Assembly (NCBI RefSeq): GCF_905475465.1 | Contig: NC_062253.1 | Coordinates: 2,356,001-2,420,000 of the forward strand | DNA from: Pieris napi | Lineage: Eukaryota; Arthropoda; Insecta; Lepidoptera; Pieridae | DNA length: 64,000 nt | Direction: 5' to 3' | Made by a program: the position numbers and the translations under genes | Shown here: piece by piece, positions 53,640-64,000 of the stretch | How positions within the stretch are numbered: the stretch's first letter is position 1 | Layout: every line of letters begins with the position of its first letter | The notes under the pieces: model-generated | Told to the model about the DNA's origin: nothing | Database searches by the model: none | The model's input: only the letters and a program-made list of their open reading frames with translations

Positions 53640-53815
53640 CATTTATTCATATGGGTAAACACAATGTACACTTATGAACGTCAAAAAATAAATATACATT
53701 AAATGATTCTAATTTTACATTTACTACCAGTTCTCAAATCAAGGGCGTAGAACGGAAGTGAAGAACTGGCAATAAACTCTCCGCCACTATTTTTAATCGC
53801 CAAGTTTTTTGTTTT
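53640..53815 (-). repeat. Retroelement 3'-end repeat (family R2)
   Basis: TCATATGGGTAAACACAATG, TTACTACCAGTTCTCAAATC and TTTTTAATCGCCAAGTTTTT identify a fourth copy. Confidence 0.65.
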
Positions 53816-54189
53816 ACAAAAAACATCCTTAGTAATAAATAAAAATAAAATAAATTAAAAACGAAGATTTGTCCTCTAACAGCAGGAGGCATGGTGATAT
53901 ACTGACCATTGGTTTTTATTTGACTTCAATCGTGAATTCTATGAGCTTTTAAGAATATTTTAGAGTATTAACAGTAGCAGAGTAGTGTAGCGATAGTAGA
54001 AAGCTAAAGAAGGGGACGTCTTTGATTGTGAACGTAATAGCGTTTTGGACTAGAGATTCTTTTGCCCAATCACAAACAGCACGCGCAATATGTTCCTTAT
54101 TTTCAACCCCATACCAGATTTCCTGAGGACCTTTCCTTTAAACCCAGTTAATAGATACGGAAATTAGAATTAATAAATCTGAATTTTTG

Positions 54190-54439
54190 GAGATATCTGA
54201 CACCCCCGCCCCCATGTAACGCGCCGTAACGTTTTTCTGTACCCAAGTATAGTAAAACGTTTCGTGACCACTCAGTGACTCTTTATACCTTACCATTATG
54301 TGGTGTAAAATACTGGAAAGTCAAAAAAAAACAATAACGCGTTATTCAATCCCCGCCCCTCGTCGTAACGTTTTATAAAAGGACAACCCCCCCTCCCCCA
54401 AAAAAGAAAACTTTACGTAATATGTACTTGAACGCTCAT
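54190..54439. mobile_element. MITE family M2, inverted copy
   Basis: GCGCCGTAACGTTTTTCTGT and TTTCGTGACCACTCAGTGAC, complements of the 25060-25332 element, then ACTTGAACGCTCATTTACCC. The left end is eroded. Confidence 0.75.
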
Positions 54440-55049
54440 TTACCCTATTAATAAAAAAAATATTTCGTGACCTAACTATTGATTTTAAAAAATACTCACA
54501 GATTACGATACGAAAAATATATACATAAATGAGATTAAAAACGGAAATAATTAAGGCACGCATTAACTACGCCGAATTACATAGCTATTAAAAGAATCAG
54601 GTCAAGGACTCAAATTATCACGCGAGTACCGTCTAATATACTATCAAAATTGGTTTAACGTAACTATAAAGCAGCTATGTAGACTTGTATATAAATTGCA
54701 AACCAATGATTAAGACTAAATTTATATATTATTAACACCTGTTGATTTTAACACTAAAATATATCCATTATTATTAACAAATATAATGAAAAATATACAA
54801 AGAAACACCAGCTGTGGGTAAAGTACAAGAAGTGCATAAATAATTACAGATTTTTTATTAAAACCTAAACAAACAAATATACAGTATTTACAATTTTCTT
54901 AATCTACATAGTAATAATAAAAATAATTAAAAATTAATAAAAACAAAATTTAAAAAGTTTGATCCCTGTGGCAGTGTACCTGTAACCTTGGAAGCATTTC
55001 GTCTCTGTAAATAAACATACAATTAAAATTACACACATAACTATATTAA

Positions 55050-57166
55050 GGGCTGGTTTTTTGATCCGTAGTTAACTCAACTATTGGTAAAAAATCGTTA
55101 CTATTAGTTAAATATCAGCAAAATGCGTTTTTTGATCCGTGGTAAGAGCATCCAATGGTAAAATATCTAACCATTAGTCAAAAAAGTTAACTACTCAGTA
55201 TCGGAGGGTTAAAAAGATGGCCGCTGGTAATTTATATAGTAACAGCTGTTTGTCACAGAAATCAAACTATGATACATACGTTTATTACTATCTAATGATG
55301 AATTTAAACATATTGAGATACTTTAATTAATGAGACGATGAAGAAGACGATAATATTATATGAGAATGTGTTAATAAGTGACCAAAAATATTTAGGCAAT
55401 GTCATCCGCCATTAGAAACCTGGGATGATGTAGATTTTTGTCACTGTTACCCCCTATCGAAGGGAACAGTGCTCTGGATTGTTACTGAAATTGGGAATGA
55501 TCTTAAACTGCCAATGAACAAGACTATATATAGACAGCAGCTCATACCAACCTATTTTGCTTCATTACTAACTATAGAACCGCAGCAGTATATAATTAAG
55601 TATATTACTAATTCATTATGTGTTTTATTGCCTATAATATTAACTTATAATTATTATAATTAAATAAAATACAAGAACAAGAGTATATATAGACAGCAGC
55701 TCATACATACTTATTTTGCTTCATTACTAGCTACAGAACCGTAGCAGTATATAATTAAGTATATTACTAATTCATTATGAGTTTTATTGCCTATAATATT
55801 AACTTATAATTATTATTAGTTAATATTATAGACAATAGAATACATAATGAATTAGAGTTAATATTATTTATATATTACTAATAATATTAACTTATAATTA
55901 AAAACTACAGCTACACATTAGTTAGGGATCTATGATATTCTTTAGGGCTTTTATTACATTTGTGAGTTAGCATCTACCTACTTTATTACAAGAATTTATA
56001 AATAAAACATTTGACTTGATTAATAAACTGTTTAATTATAACTTAAATACAAACCATTTTTATTAAAAAAACATTACAAAATTTACATGAAACCCTAAAG
56101 TAGCAATTAAATATTTTCTAATTGTTTCTTCTTGCATTTCACCTCAATTTGATGCAACTCTTTTTGCTGCTACATATATTTATTGTGCCTTTCTTCCATC
56201 TGCTGCATCAATTTTTGGTGCACCTCCTCTTTATGCAGTATGGATTTTTGGTGGGCCTCTCATTGGTGCAGCAAATGTTTTTGAGGCTCTTCCTTAGCAT
56301 AATTGAACAAATCATCCTCTCTTATTTGTCTTTGTTTCAAAAACTCAATTTTTTTTATCCGTGTGGATCATAATCCGCTTCCTTGTTTCCAAAGGGTTAA
56401 AAGATTTTTTCCTTTTGTTGTAGGACACAGCTATACAAGAATAAATATAAAAATGTGCCTACACCTTCATTAAATGTATATTAAATTTAACACTTCGGTG
56501 TCTAGACCCATCTGAGTTGAAAACGTCACAGAGCTTTCCAAGCTGCATCTTTTTGTAGATTGCTGCAGTGATCAGTTGTTTGCAGGTTACGACTGTGTAA
56601 TCCTTGAGAAGCATCACCAGTTTGGCAGTTTCTTTTTTGGCGAAGTTAGCAGTATGGTCCCTTTAACAAAACATAAATGTATTACTTTCTATTACGAAAC
56701 ACAAGATAAACCGGAATAAATAACACGAAAATATGTTTGTACTTACTTATTTGACCGTTGGCTGTTTGCGGACATCGTTATTTATATATTTAAGTATCGT
56801 AAAAAGTGTAAACCGTATTAAAACACAGAAAAACAACTTTATTTATATCGTGTTATTTAGATTAATTTGACACTTCAAACTCTTCAAAGCGCAAATAACG
56901 AATGAAGATGGCAAAAATGGATTTCATTCACTCAATATGTCTAGTGTTGTCATACAAAATAAATGTTCCCCACAAAAAAGAACCACATTTTTTGGGATGT
57001 CATTGCTCATTGCACTGGCAACAAATTTACAAATTGTTAAGATTAACTATAGTTAAAAAATGCATTGAAAAACGCATTTACGATTTTACCAATGGTTATT
57101 CATTTAACTATAGTTAATGTAACAAATGGTAAAACCATTTTTTACTACGGATCAAAAAACTGGCCC
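55050..57166 (+). mobile_element. PIF/Harbinger element relic (2.1 kb)
   Basis: TIR GGGCTGGTTTTTTGATCCGT and complement, flanked by TTAA (55046-55049, 57167-57170). Plus strand 55380-55600 reads CHCYPLSKGTVLWIVTEIGN, like the N-terminal part of a Harbinger transposase. Minus strand 56540-56780 reads FAKKETAKLVMLLKDYTVV and AAIYKKMQLGKLCDVFNSDG, like the Myb/SANT companion protein. Internal tandem duplication of 159 bases (55532, 55691). Nuclease core absent. Confidence 0.78.
56540..56780 (-). pseudogene. Myb/SANT-like DNA-binding ORF remnant of the Harbinger element
   Basis: ATG near 56774 (MSANSQRSNK), a GTAAGT donor, and an exon encoding KLVMLLKDYTVVTCKQLIT. Pattern of the Myb/SANT-like domain that partners Harbinger transposases in animals. 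The downstream part, rich in Gln/Lys/Glu (complement of 56100-56400), is broken. Confidence 0.6.
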
Positions 57167-57479
57167 TTAAAGCTCCCTAATAAAGTAAAGAAAGTCCACA
57201 CAAAATTTAACATAACCATTTTGTAACTCGTTAGAAATGTCAAAAACAAAACAAATATTAGTACCGTGATTTTTTGTATGAAACGCTTCAAGCTCTACGC
57301 ATGTATACAATAATTTCTTGGGAATACATTAAATACAATAGAGGTTCAAGAACACGGAAATACAGCAAATAAACAAAAATTATTGTATAAAGTTTCGTCT
57401 GATTGATGTCGCAGCCTAGCCTTTTAACTAAACAGCGCGGTTTAACTAGCGGCCTGAAGAATTCAGTATCGTGTGTAAC

Positions 57480-58100
57480 AACATTTAATAAACTGGCTGG
57501 CTAATGCTTAGGCCATTCGTACCATAGAGTGGCCATATGGCAGGAATAAGGCCCCATGGGGCTTCGCTCGCAGCATATGTTCCCATACATCCTTTGAAGT
57601 GAAACTTCTTTATCGACGTATGGGAGAAATTTTGTAGCAGGTTACGCGCCCTGTTGCTTTTTGAAGTCAAACTTCTTTATCGGCGTTGGAAAAAAATTTA
57701 CACACATTTGTCACATTTTTCGGTTACGCGCCATCTTTTTCTTGTCCCTACCACGGTTGATCCGAAGAGATTCGAAGCCATTAGTAACAAAAATATATAA
57801 TAACGATAACAATGATAGTAATACTAATAATTCTATTACAATTAATGAAATTCTGTAATAATCTTAGTACTACATACATAGTAGTACAGAAATAAGTTAA
57901 AATGAAATAATTGTATTTGTATTCATGTCTATGATAATAAAAGCCTTTTGTTAAACTTTATCTAATTTAACTTTATTTAACCAATTTCTGTAAAGTTGCA
58001 TATAGTTGCATTTTTCGAAAAATAAGGTCATAAAGAAGTTTCGCTTCTTACGTGTGTACACCTAGTACACGCACACATTTTTATTTTTTTAATTTAACCA
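57480..58100. repeat. Repeat block with GAAGTNNNACTTC motifs
   Basis: GAAGTGAAACTTCTTTATCG at 57597, GAAGTCAAACTTCTTTATCG at 57664, and AAGAAGTTTCGCTTCTTACG at 58034, interspersed with GGTTACGCGCC. Related to 26330-26830. No coding content. Confidence 0.5.
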
Positions 58101-58271
58101 TCTGCAATCAAATTCTTGGTTTTTTCCCTCCGTAACTCGCAAACTATCAAACTGCGGTAAGTCTCAGCAGATTTCGTATTATTAATATAAATATAATAAT
58201 AATAAAGCCACTTTAATTCCATACTATAAAAAATATTGTTATTATACACTAAGTCTACAGTAGTTATTGGT

Positions 58272-58405
58272 TATTAGTATTTCCATTATGGTCTCCAGTA
58301 TGGTCCTTTTGGGTAAAGGACTCCTCCTGGACTTTCCATTTGGATCTGTTCTTCCTCATCCATTTCTCCCCAGCAACCTTTATGATGTAATCTGTTAGTA
58401 GTACA
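58272..58405 (-). mobile_element. LINE reverse-transcriptase C-terminal scrap
   Basis: The complement reads KVAGEKWMRKNRSKWKVQEE then SFTQKD, matching the end of non-LTR ORF2 proteins (AGxxWxRxAxxRxxWKxxEEAF). Short and isolated. Confidence 0.6.
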
Positions 58406-59699
58406 TAGAAAGTATTCCATATTTATTAAAATTTTGATGATAAAGTTAAAATGTAAATATTAATTTAATTCAAAGATGACACCGTTTGCCGCATACTGCT
58501 ATTAACTGATAAGAAATGAGAAATTAATTTATTTTTAACTATACAAAACATCTGTTATCACGTGAAATTTTTGATGATATTAGTAGTACATACGTTTTTT
58601 TGAAGTCGGTTAAAATTTAATGGGAATCAAAAATAATAATTGTATCAGACTTACTTTTTTTTAAACCAATTAACCTAATAAAACCAAACAAACCAAACAA
58701 AAATACAGTAAGTACATACATGAAACGAAACTAATATTACAATAGAGAGAAAAAACAAAATGTTTTTATAACTTATATACAATATTAAATTTATAAAGCA
58801 TAGGGTCCTTCAAGAAAAGAGCGTACCAATAATAAGAAAATAATTTATTTGCAAGAATAAGGTACAAAAATGTTATGGTGGTACAATCTAAAGTTCGCAC
58901 GTCGCCACAGATAATGGCGTGCAAATTCTTAAAAGGAATTTTACATAGAACTTACATATATTATGAGTCATACCTTTATAGTCAATTCACTCATAAAAGA
59001 TCGACTAATAATCGTGAAACAAAATACAGAAAAGAACCTAAAAAGGTTGTAGCCCCACTGGTTTTTTTATTGGTGTGTAAAACTATAGGCAGAAGGGTAC
59101 TTTAACAATAAAATTAAATAAAAAAATAAAATTACGTGACGTATTAGAGTCGTAGTAAAAGTACCACCAAACGTTTGAATCCCAATTTATCTCGTGGTTT
59201 AAGGCTCATCTATGTCTAGATTATAGGTATTACTTGATTTCGTACCAGTTACTAGAACTAACGCTGATATTTCTAGGATAGGGTCAGCAAATAAATTAGC
59301 CCCCGAAAGGTCATCTCTCGTAATCAGTTTCGTAGTATCTTTTCGAAAATTTTCCAAAGTTATCTCTCGCTTTTTAAATCACATATTAGATATATGTCTG
59401 ATATATTGTCTAAAGAATACTCTTTAGTAATAGTTATTATCACTAACATTTCAAAAATCATATTAGATACATTCACTAAAAATCTCAAACAATATGTCAA
59501 CCTGTCCTATACAGAAAATATTCTGACTGTGCAAAAATAGTTCAATTATAAGTTTGTATTATGTAGAAATCATAAAGTACAGTTAACATGTCAAAAGGAA
59601 GAGACTGGCTTACAACACAGGGAATCCTAGTGTTGGGGCTAGTGCACTTTATATTACCTGAATATCCTGTTATTGTGTATAATAAGCAAATTAGCTGCT

Positions 59700-59940
59700 G
59701 TGGTCTCTGGCAGAATGACCAGCGCTATGGAACATTCTGCTACTCAGCGTAATGCTGAGCCAGGGCCAATTACAGCCACAGCACACACGCATTACACACT
59801 TGAAACGAACCGAATGGGAAAAGGGATTTTTTTTATTGTTTTTGATCTCTCATTTTATTTTTTCTTTGATTATTGTTATTTTGTGTGTTTATGTGTGTGT
59901 GTTTTTGTTTGTAATAAATGTTATGTCTATGTCTAATAAA
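59700..59940 (+). repeat. Retroelement tail repeat
   Basis: CAGCGTAATGCTGAGCCAGG, GCACACACGCATTACACACT and a TG-rich run ending AATAAATGTTATGTCTATGT. Inverted copy at 25724-25940. Confidence 0.65.
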
Positions 59941-59949
59941 GTTTTGTCC

Positions 59950-61340
59950 TTCTTTCATCAAATAAATAGATATGTCTTAACTAAAGGGTGAAAAGTTAGT
60001 TTTTATTTTTATTTTTGTGTGTTATAGTAAAGCCATGCAAGCCTTTTTTAAATAATAAAACCCCCAAAGGCTTTATTTAAATTAAAACAATAAATTTTCC
60101 TTTCCAAACCGGTATAAGCCGCTTAAGCGATATGATTCTGGATGCGTCACTAGATATATAGTATTAAAATACATTTGTATGACAAAGCAAAATAAGCTTG
60201 GCTAATAATAATAGTGTATATGTTTACTATACATTAACACTCAGGTTTATATGCAGTCATTTATTGATATGCCTCGTCCTAGGTCTTTCGTAACAAGCTA
60301 GATGTAACGTTAAAATTCCTACAGCCGTCAAGTGTACTTGACTATTAATAACATAGCCGGTTTGCACTGCGTGTCTACGATATTTTATCGTATCGTATCT
60401 ATATCGGCGATGTATATATGTAGTCTGAAAACACCGAATATACGTTTATTTATTTCGTAATCCTACAGTTTATATAAATTATATATAAAAAAAACAATTA
60501 TACTAAAGATATAGCCAAGGATGGAACACATATGCAAAAAGGTTCAAAAATTTACGACAGTAAAAGTCAATAAATATATTTATGTGAGTAATACCTAATT
60601 CAGCTGTTGTGTGATGGTGTGTTAGTCAGGGTGTGTATGTGGGTTGTGCTCATGATGCAGGTTAGCGCTATAGATATTCTTAACACGTATTTATGTCATA
60701 TTAATAGATTTGCATGCAGCCAGACGCGGTTTTTGTCGTCATAGTACAACGATATACCCCATTAATATATAACATGATTTCGTATCTTGATTAGGAAAAC
60801 CAACTTCTTTATCGTGAAATGACTATTTTTCTATGGACATATCGTAGAATTAATATTAATTAGCTCGCATATCTATGTTGGCATACAATAGTAAAAAACA
60901 ATATATCTTTTTGTATATGAAGGTATTGTCTAGCTAGTATCAGAGCAGTAGTGTTTGTAATTCCAATTCAAGGTCGTATTTTTATATATTTTAAAATTAA
61001 GATGTGTATCAAGATAACGGTATCATAATAATAGATAAATGTGATATTTGCGACTTATAATAATTAGTAGTAATTAAAAAAATATTTATTTTATTATTTT
61101 TATTCGATACATGTATCTATTAAATTTGAATTTACTGCCTTTTTCTTCTTCATTATATGACGCATAATTTTCGCCGCTTACGATATTACCAACCTCAATA
61201 CGACAAATTGTGAACAGCCGTTCGGGTTTTCCTTCAAAACATCTAGTCTGCCCTCGTATCGTTCAGCGCTTGGTCGCGTGTAATAATGATAAACTTATCT
61301 GATGTTATCAAGATACAATTATCATGAGATGTTTTTTTAG
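59950..61340. other. AT-rich intergenic stretch
   Basis: I see no convincing exon, RNA or delimited repeat. A TATCG-rich patch at 60385-60415 (TATCGTATCGTATCTATATC) and several AT-rich runs only. Confidence 0.4.
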
Positions 61341-61344
61341 TGTC

Positions 61345-61416
61345 ATTGGCGCGTTTGCGTATTCGGTAGTCTGTGGTCAGTGAAATTGGCGCGTTCGCTT
61401 TTTGAATATTGGCGCG
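61345..61416 (+). promoter_or_regulatory. Candidate core promoter with three ATTGGCGCG repeats
   Basis: ATTGGCGCG occurs at 61345-61353, 61385-61393 and 61408-61416, in an otherwise AT-rich surround. The motif resembles E2F/DP-type sites (TTGGCGCG). Between the first two lies GTGGTCAGTG near 61375-61384, matching the arthropod initiator TCAGT. The open frame starts 25 bases after the last repeat. No TATA box seen. Function inferred. Confidence 0.45.
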
Positions 61417-61440
61417 AAATTTAAAATTGAATTTGGAACT

Positions 61441-61644
61441 ATGAATTACACGGATATTATATCGGTGACTAGTGAGATGTTTTCGACAACTGTCCTACCG
61501 GATTTGATGTCGACGGATTTTTTTACGACTACGGATTTTTCGTCGACGTCGGATTTTGCGTCTATGGATATAGAGTCGACTACTGATTTTGTTAGTACGC
61601 CGCCTCCAGAGACCGGTATAAGGGAGTGGTTGTTGGATCTCGTT
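61441..61644 (+). CDS. Probable first coding exon, Ser/Thr/Asp-rich ectodomain
   Basis: ATG at 61441 opens a frame of 68 codons to a GTAAAG donor at 61645, or 70 to GTTTGC at 61651; an in-frame stop follows at 61672. The peptide repeats Asp-Phe flanked by Ser/Thr (TDFFTTTDFSSTSDF) and ends with REWLLDLVV. Such a start, without a signal peptide and rich in Ser/Thr with an N-glycosylation site (NYT), would fit the extracellular N terminus of a seven-helix receptor, but this is only a guess. Supported by a promoter-like region just upstream with a TCAGT initiator. The rest of the gene would lie beyond 64000. Confidence 0.45.
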
Positions 61645-61892
61645 GTAAAGGTTTGCGTTTCTATTACGTCTTAAGTTAAGAATTATTAAATATCCCTAGA
61701 TTTACTTCCATTTGGAGGCTACTCCACCCTTTAAAAATTTTATTAGCTCATCAGTGATAACTCACAGCGTATATCACAGCTTAAAATCAGTGGAAACTAA
61801 ATATCAATATAAAAAAAAAATGTATTTAAAGTTATAGGTTTCAATTTTATATACCTAATAGACGATAGTCGATAATAAAAACAACCGTGCGT

Positions 61893-61966
61893 TGCCGGCC
61901 TTTTAAGAATTGGTACGCTCTTTTCTTGAAGGACCCTATTAGTCGAATTGGTTATGAAATACTTCT
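61893..61966 (-). mobile_element. LINE (CR1/Jockey-like) tail scrap
   Basis: GCCGGCCTTTTAAGAATTGG and CTCTTTTCTTGAAGGACCCT, complementary to the LINE end at 9240-9300. Confidence 0.7.
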
Positions 61967-62774
61967 ATAGGCATTTTCTTCGTCTGCTATGCCATTAGGC
62001 CACTATCTATTATACAAAAGATGGCAACACACATTTTAAAACACGTGTATAATGAAACCCTTTACGTAAAATTAATTTGTAAGTAAACAAACATGGTATT
62101 GTCATCGTATTCGAGGACATTGTAATCTTTTGTTCGAATTTAATATTTTTTACATAATTCTATGTTTCATTGGTATATTAACTTTTTTATCGGTTTTGTT
62201 TTTTTTTTAACAAAAAATACTGGCCCCAAAAAAAATTCATACAAAGTTGTTAAGATCGGCTTCTATACAAAATGGCCATTCAATGTTCTATAGCTGATAT
62301 ACTTCTTCGGATTATGACATAAATATATTGAAAAATACCAGTTAGGATTTTACTGCTTTTTTTAACTCCCAGAAAAAAAAAACACAACTATTTTCAGGAT
62401 AGTTTACAAGTGTCAAAACTGTCAGAGGATAATCTGACCGAAAATGGTTAGATGGTTAAAGATAGCTTTTTTTCTTTCAATTTTTTTCTTTGTTTTGACA
62501 CTTACGATGTTGGTAAGTTTCAGAGTCGAGACTTAGAAAATCCAATAACATATTGACAGACGGGATTTGTACTTAGCGCCTTCAGATTGAGATTTGTCAT
62601 ACATAAAGACTCGTTTCTAAAAGGTAGATAATCATATTGCTATTGTATTCATTTATGACCCTATAAAAGGTTCCCAAGCTGTTTAAAATAAACATTTATT
62701 GTTACTCATAATAAATACTTGATATTGTTACAACGACAATTGTCTACTGTTTGCAGCTAAAGTATTATAACTAG

Positions 62775-63931
62775 TCTGGCCATAAGTTCTGTTACAAATG
62801 AAATGATTTTAATTATTTTGAATTTGGAACACGTATATTTTTTTTAAAACTTTTGATTTTGCGTCATTTCACTTTTTTTCGTGTGATCAAATTACAATAT
62901 GGAACGGAGTGTTCAAGAAAATAGGATTGCAGTGATCGCCTTGCCCAAAGTGAGTATGGAGCCGTCGGACACTTCAAAAGCTTGATCAGCCGTATGTTCG
63001 TATATCGTACTATTAACAGATACAAGAACACTTCGTCTTTCGAAGACAAAAAAGATCGAGATGCTTGCATGCTGTTAGAACTGCAAAGGCTGTTAATGCT
63101 GTTAAATCCAGAATTCGTCGAAACCCCATTAGGAAACAAAAAATCTTATCGCAAGAAATGAAGATTCCCGCTAGGACTCTGTCGCGTATTACATATAAAA
63201 CAAGACCTGCAGCTCGGTGTTTATCCTCGTTATATAGGACATGCCCTAAATCAATCTTTCCAATGAAAGAGAGTGAATCGATCAAAACTCTTTCCGTATA
63301 CGCAGGTGAAAAGCACAGAAATATCTTCTTTTCTGATGAAAAATAATTCACGATTGAAGAACACTACAATAAGCAAAATGATAAAGTGTACGCTCACAGT
63401 TCTAAAAAAGCTGCTCTAGTGGTCGGAAAGGTACATGGTCGTGATCCTGCGTCAGTGATGGTTTGGTGGGGCGTGTCTTGTCAAGGAGTCACGAAACTAA
63501 ATTTTTGTGAAAAAGGAGTGAAAACTCCAGCCAAAGTGTATCAAGATACAGTTTTGTTGGAAAACTCTCAGAAATACACTTTTAAAAAATATACCGTGGA
63601 CTTTCCAGCAGGATTCTGTACCTGGTCACGAGGCACGAACTACCCAAACCTGGCTTGAAAAGTTCCGGACTTAATAAGAGCTGAAATCTGACCCTCATCT
63701 AGCCAAATCTCAACCCTTTAACTTAATTATGGTCAGTTTTAGAGGAAATGGCTTTCTCTTAACGACACGGCAACATTGAGTCTCTTAAAAAAGCTTTGGA
63801 AATTACTCTTGGAAATACTGCGTAAATCCATAGATTGATTTTTTTTTGTTGAGACTTTAGTAAATGTGGTATAAATTTGAATATTATTACTTCATTAAAA
63901 AAAAATCATTTGTAACATAACTTATGGCTGG
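62775..63931 (+). mobile_element. Mariner-family transposon relic
   Basis: TIR CTGGCCATAAGTTCTGTTAC and its imperfect complement (GTAACATAACTTATGGCTGG at the right), about 1.16 kb. The plus strand encodes, in broken frames, VNAVKSRIRRNPIRKQKIL, MKIPARTLSRI, GEKHRNIFFSDEK with the first catalytic Asp, and DPASVMVWWGVSCQGVTKL. A stop follows SDEK at 63344, and the region of the second Asp is lost. Confidence 0.88.
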
Positions 63932-64000
63932 AATATGTATACATTCTATATTGCTCCGGCGAACTTCGTCTGTTAATATGATTTTACTTATCTTTTTTAT

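Noticed and set aside
55469..55663. 64-codon ORF as an independent gene
   Set aside because: The first part is Harbinger transposase-like and the rest is AT-rich tandem-duplicated sequence inside the element.

Overview
This is an insect nuclear window, very probably from a butterfly or moth. The grounds are AT-rich DNA, short introns with GT/AG borders, CTAG-ended Helitrons, CR1/Jockey-like LINE tails, tRNA-derived SINEs, hAT/PIF/mariner MITEs and a Ty3/Gypsy element, together with ordinary animal genes. The species cannot be named from the sequence.

Layout. (1) 1-9587 is an imperfect palindrome. It consists of the 3' half of an ADAM10-like metalloprotease paralogue (copy A, plus strand, 1-5106) followed by a broken inverted copy of its own middle part (copy B, minus strand, about 5107-9587). 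(2) 9588-15755 is repeat-filled: a PIF/Harbinger remnant, a 1.6-kb element with subterminal hairpin repeats, a hAT MITE, a SINE and a GC-rich insertion. (3) 15756-35614 holds a second, nearly complete ADAM10-like gene (copy C, plus strand). I could trace 14 exons by splice sites, phase and domain order: prodomain, furin site, zinc-protease domain with HExGHxxGxxH, disintegrin domain, cysteine-rich domain and a short hydrophobic tail. Its introns carry a recent LTR retrotransposon, foldback elements and MITEs. (4) 36937-46413 is a compact housekeeping block: JMJD7 (-), PPP1R42 (-), SF3B5 (+), EXOSC6 (-), and the first coding exon of an unidentified gene (+). (5) 46414-64000 is again repeat-rich (Helitrons, mariners, a 2.1-kb PIF/Harbinger relic, SINEs). 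It contains one more probable first coding exon at 61441, on the plus strand and running out of the window.

Reading of the whole. An ADAM10-like gene was duplicated in tandem; copy C stayed largely intact in this window and copy A continues upstream of base 1. Later, part of copy A was duplicated in inverted orientation, and the arms then collected different insertions. Because each arm gives the empty site of insertions in the others, several mobile elements can be delimited exactly, with target-site duplications (TSDs). The housekeeping genes do not form a pathway: they are a lysyl hydroxylase, a phosphatase-1 regulator, a spliceosome subunit and an exosome subunit, closely packed on both strands. 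All exon structures are by-eye spliced models; no transcript or database evidence was available.
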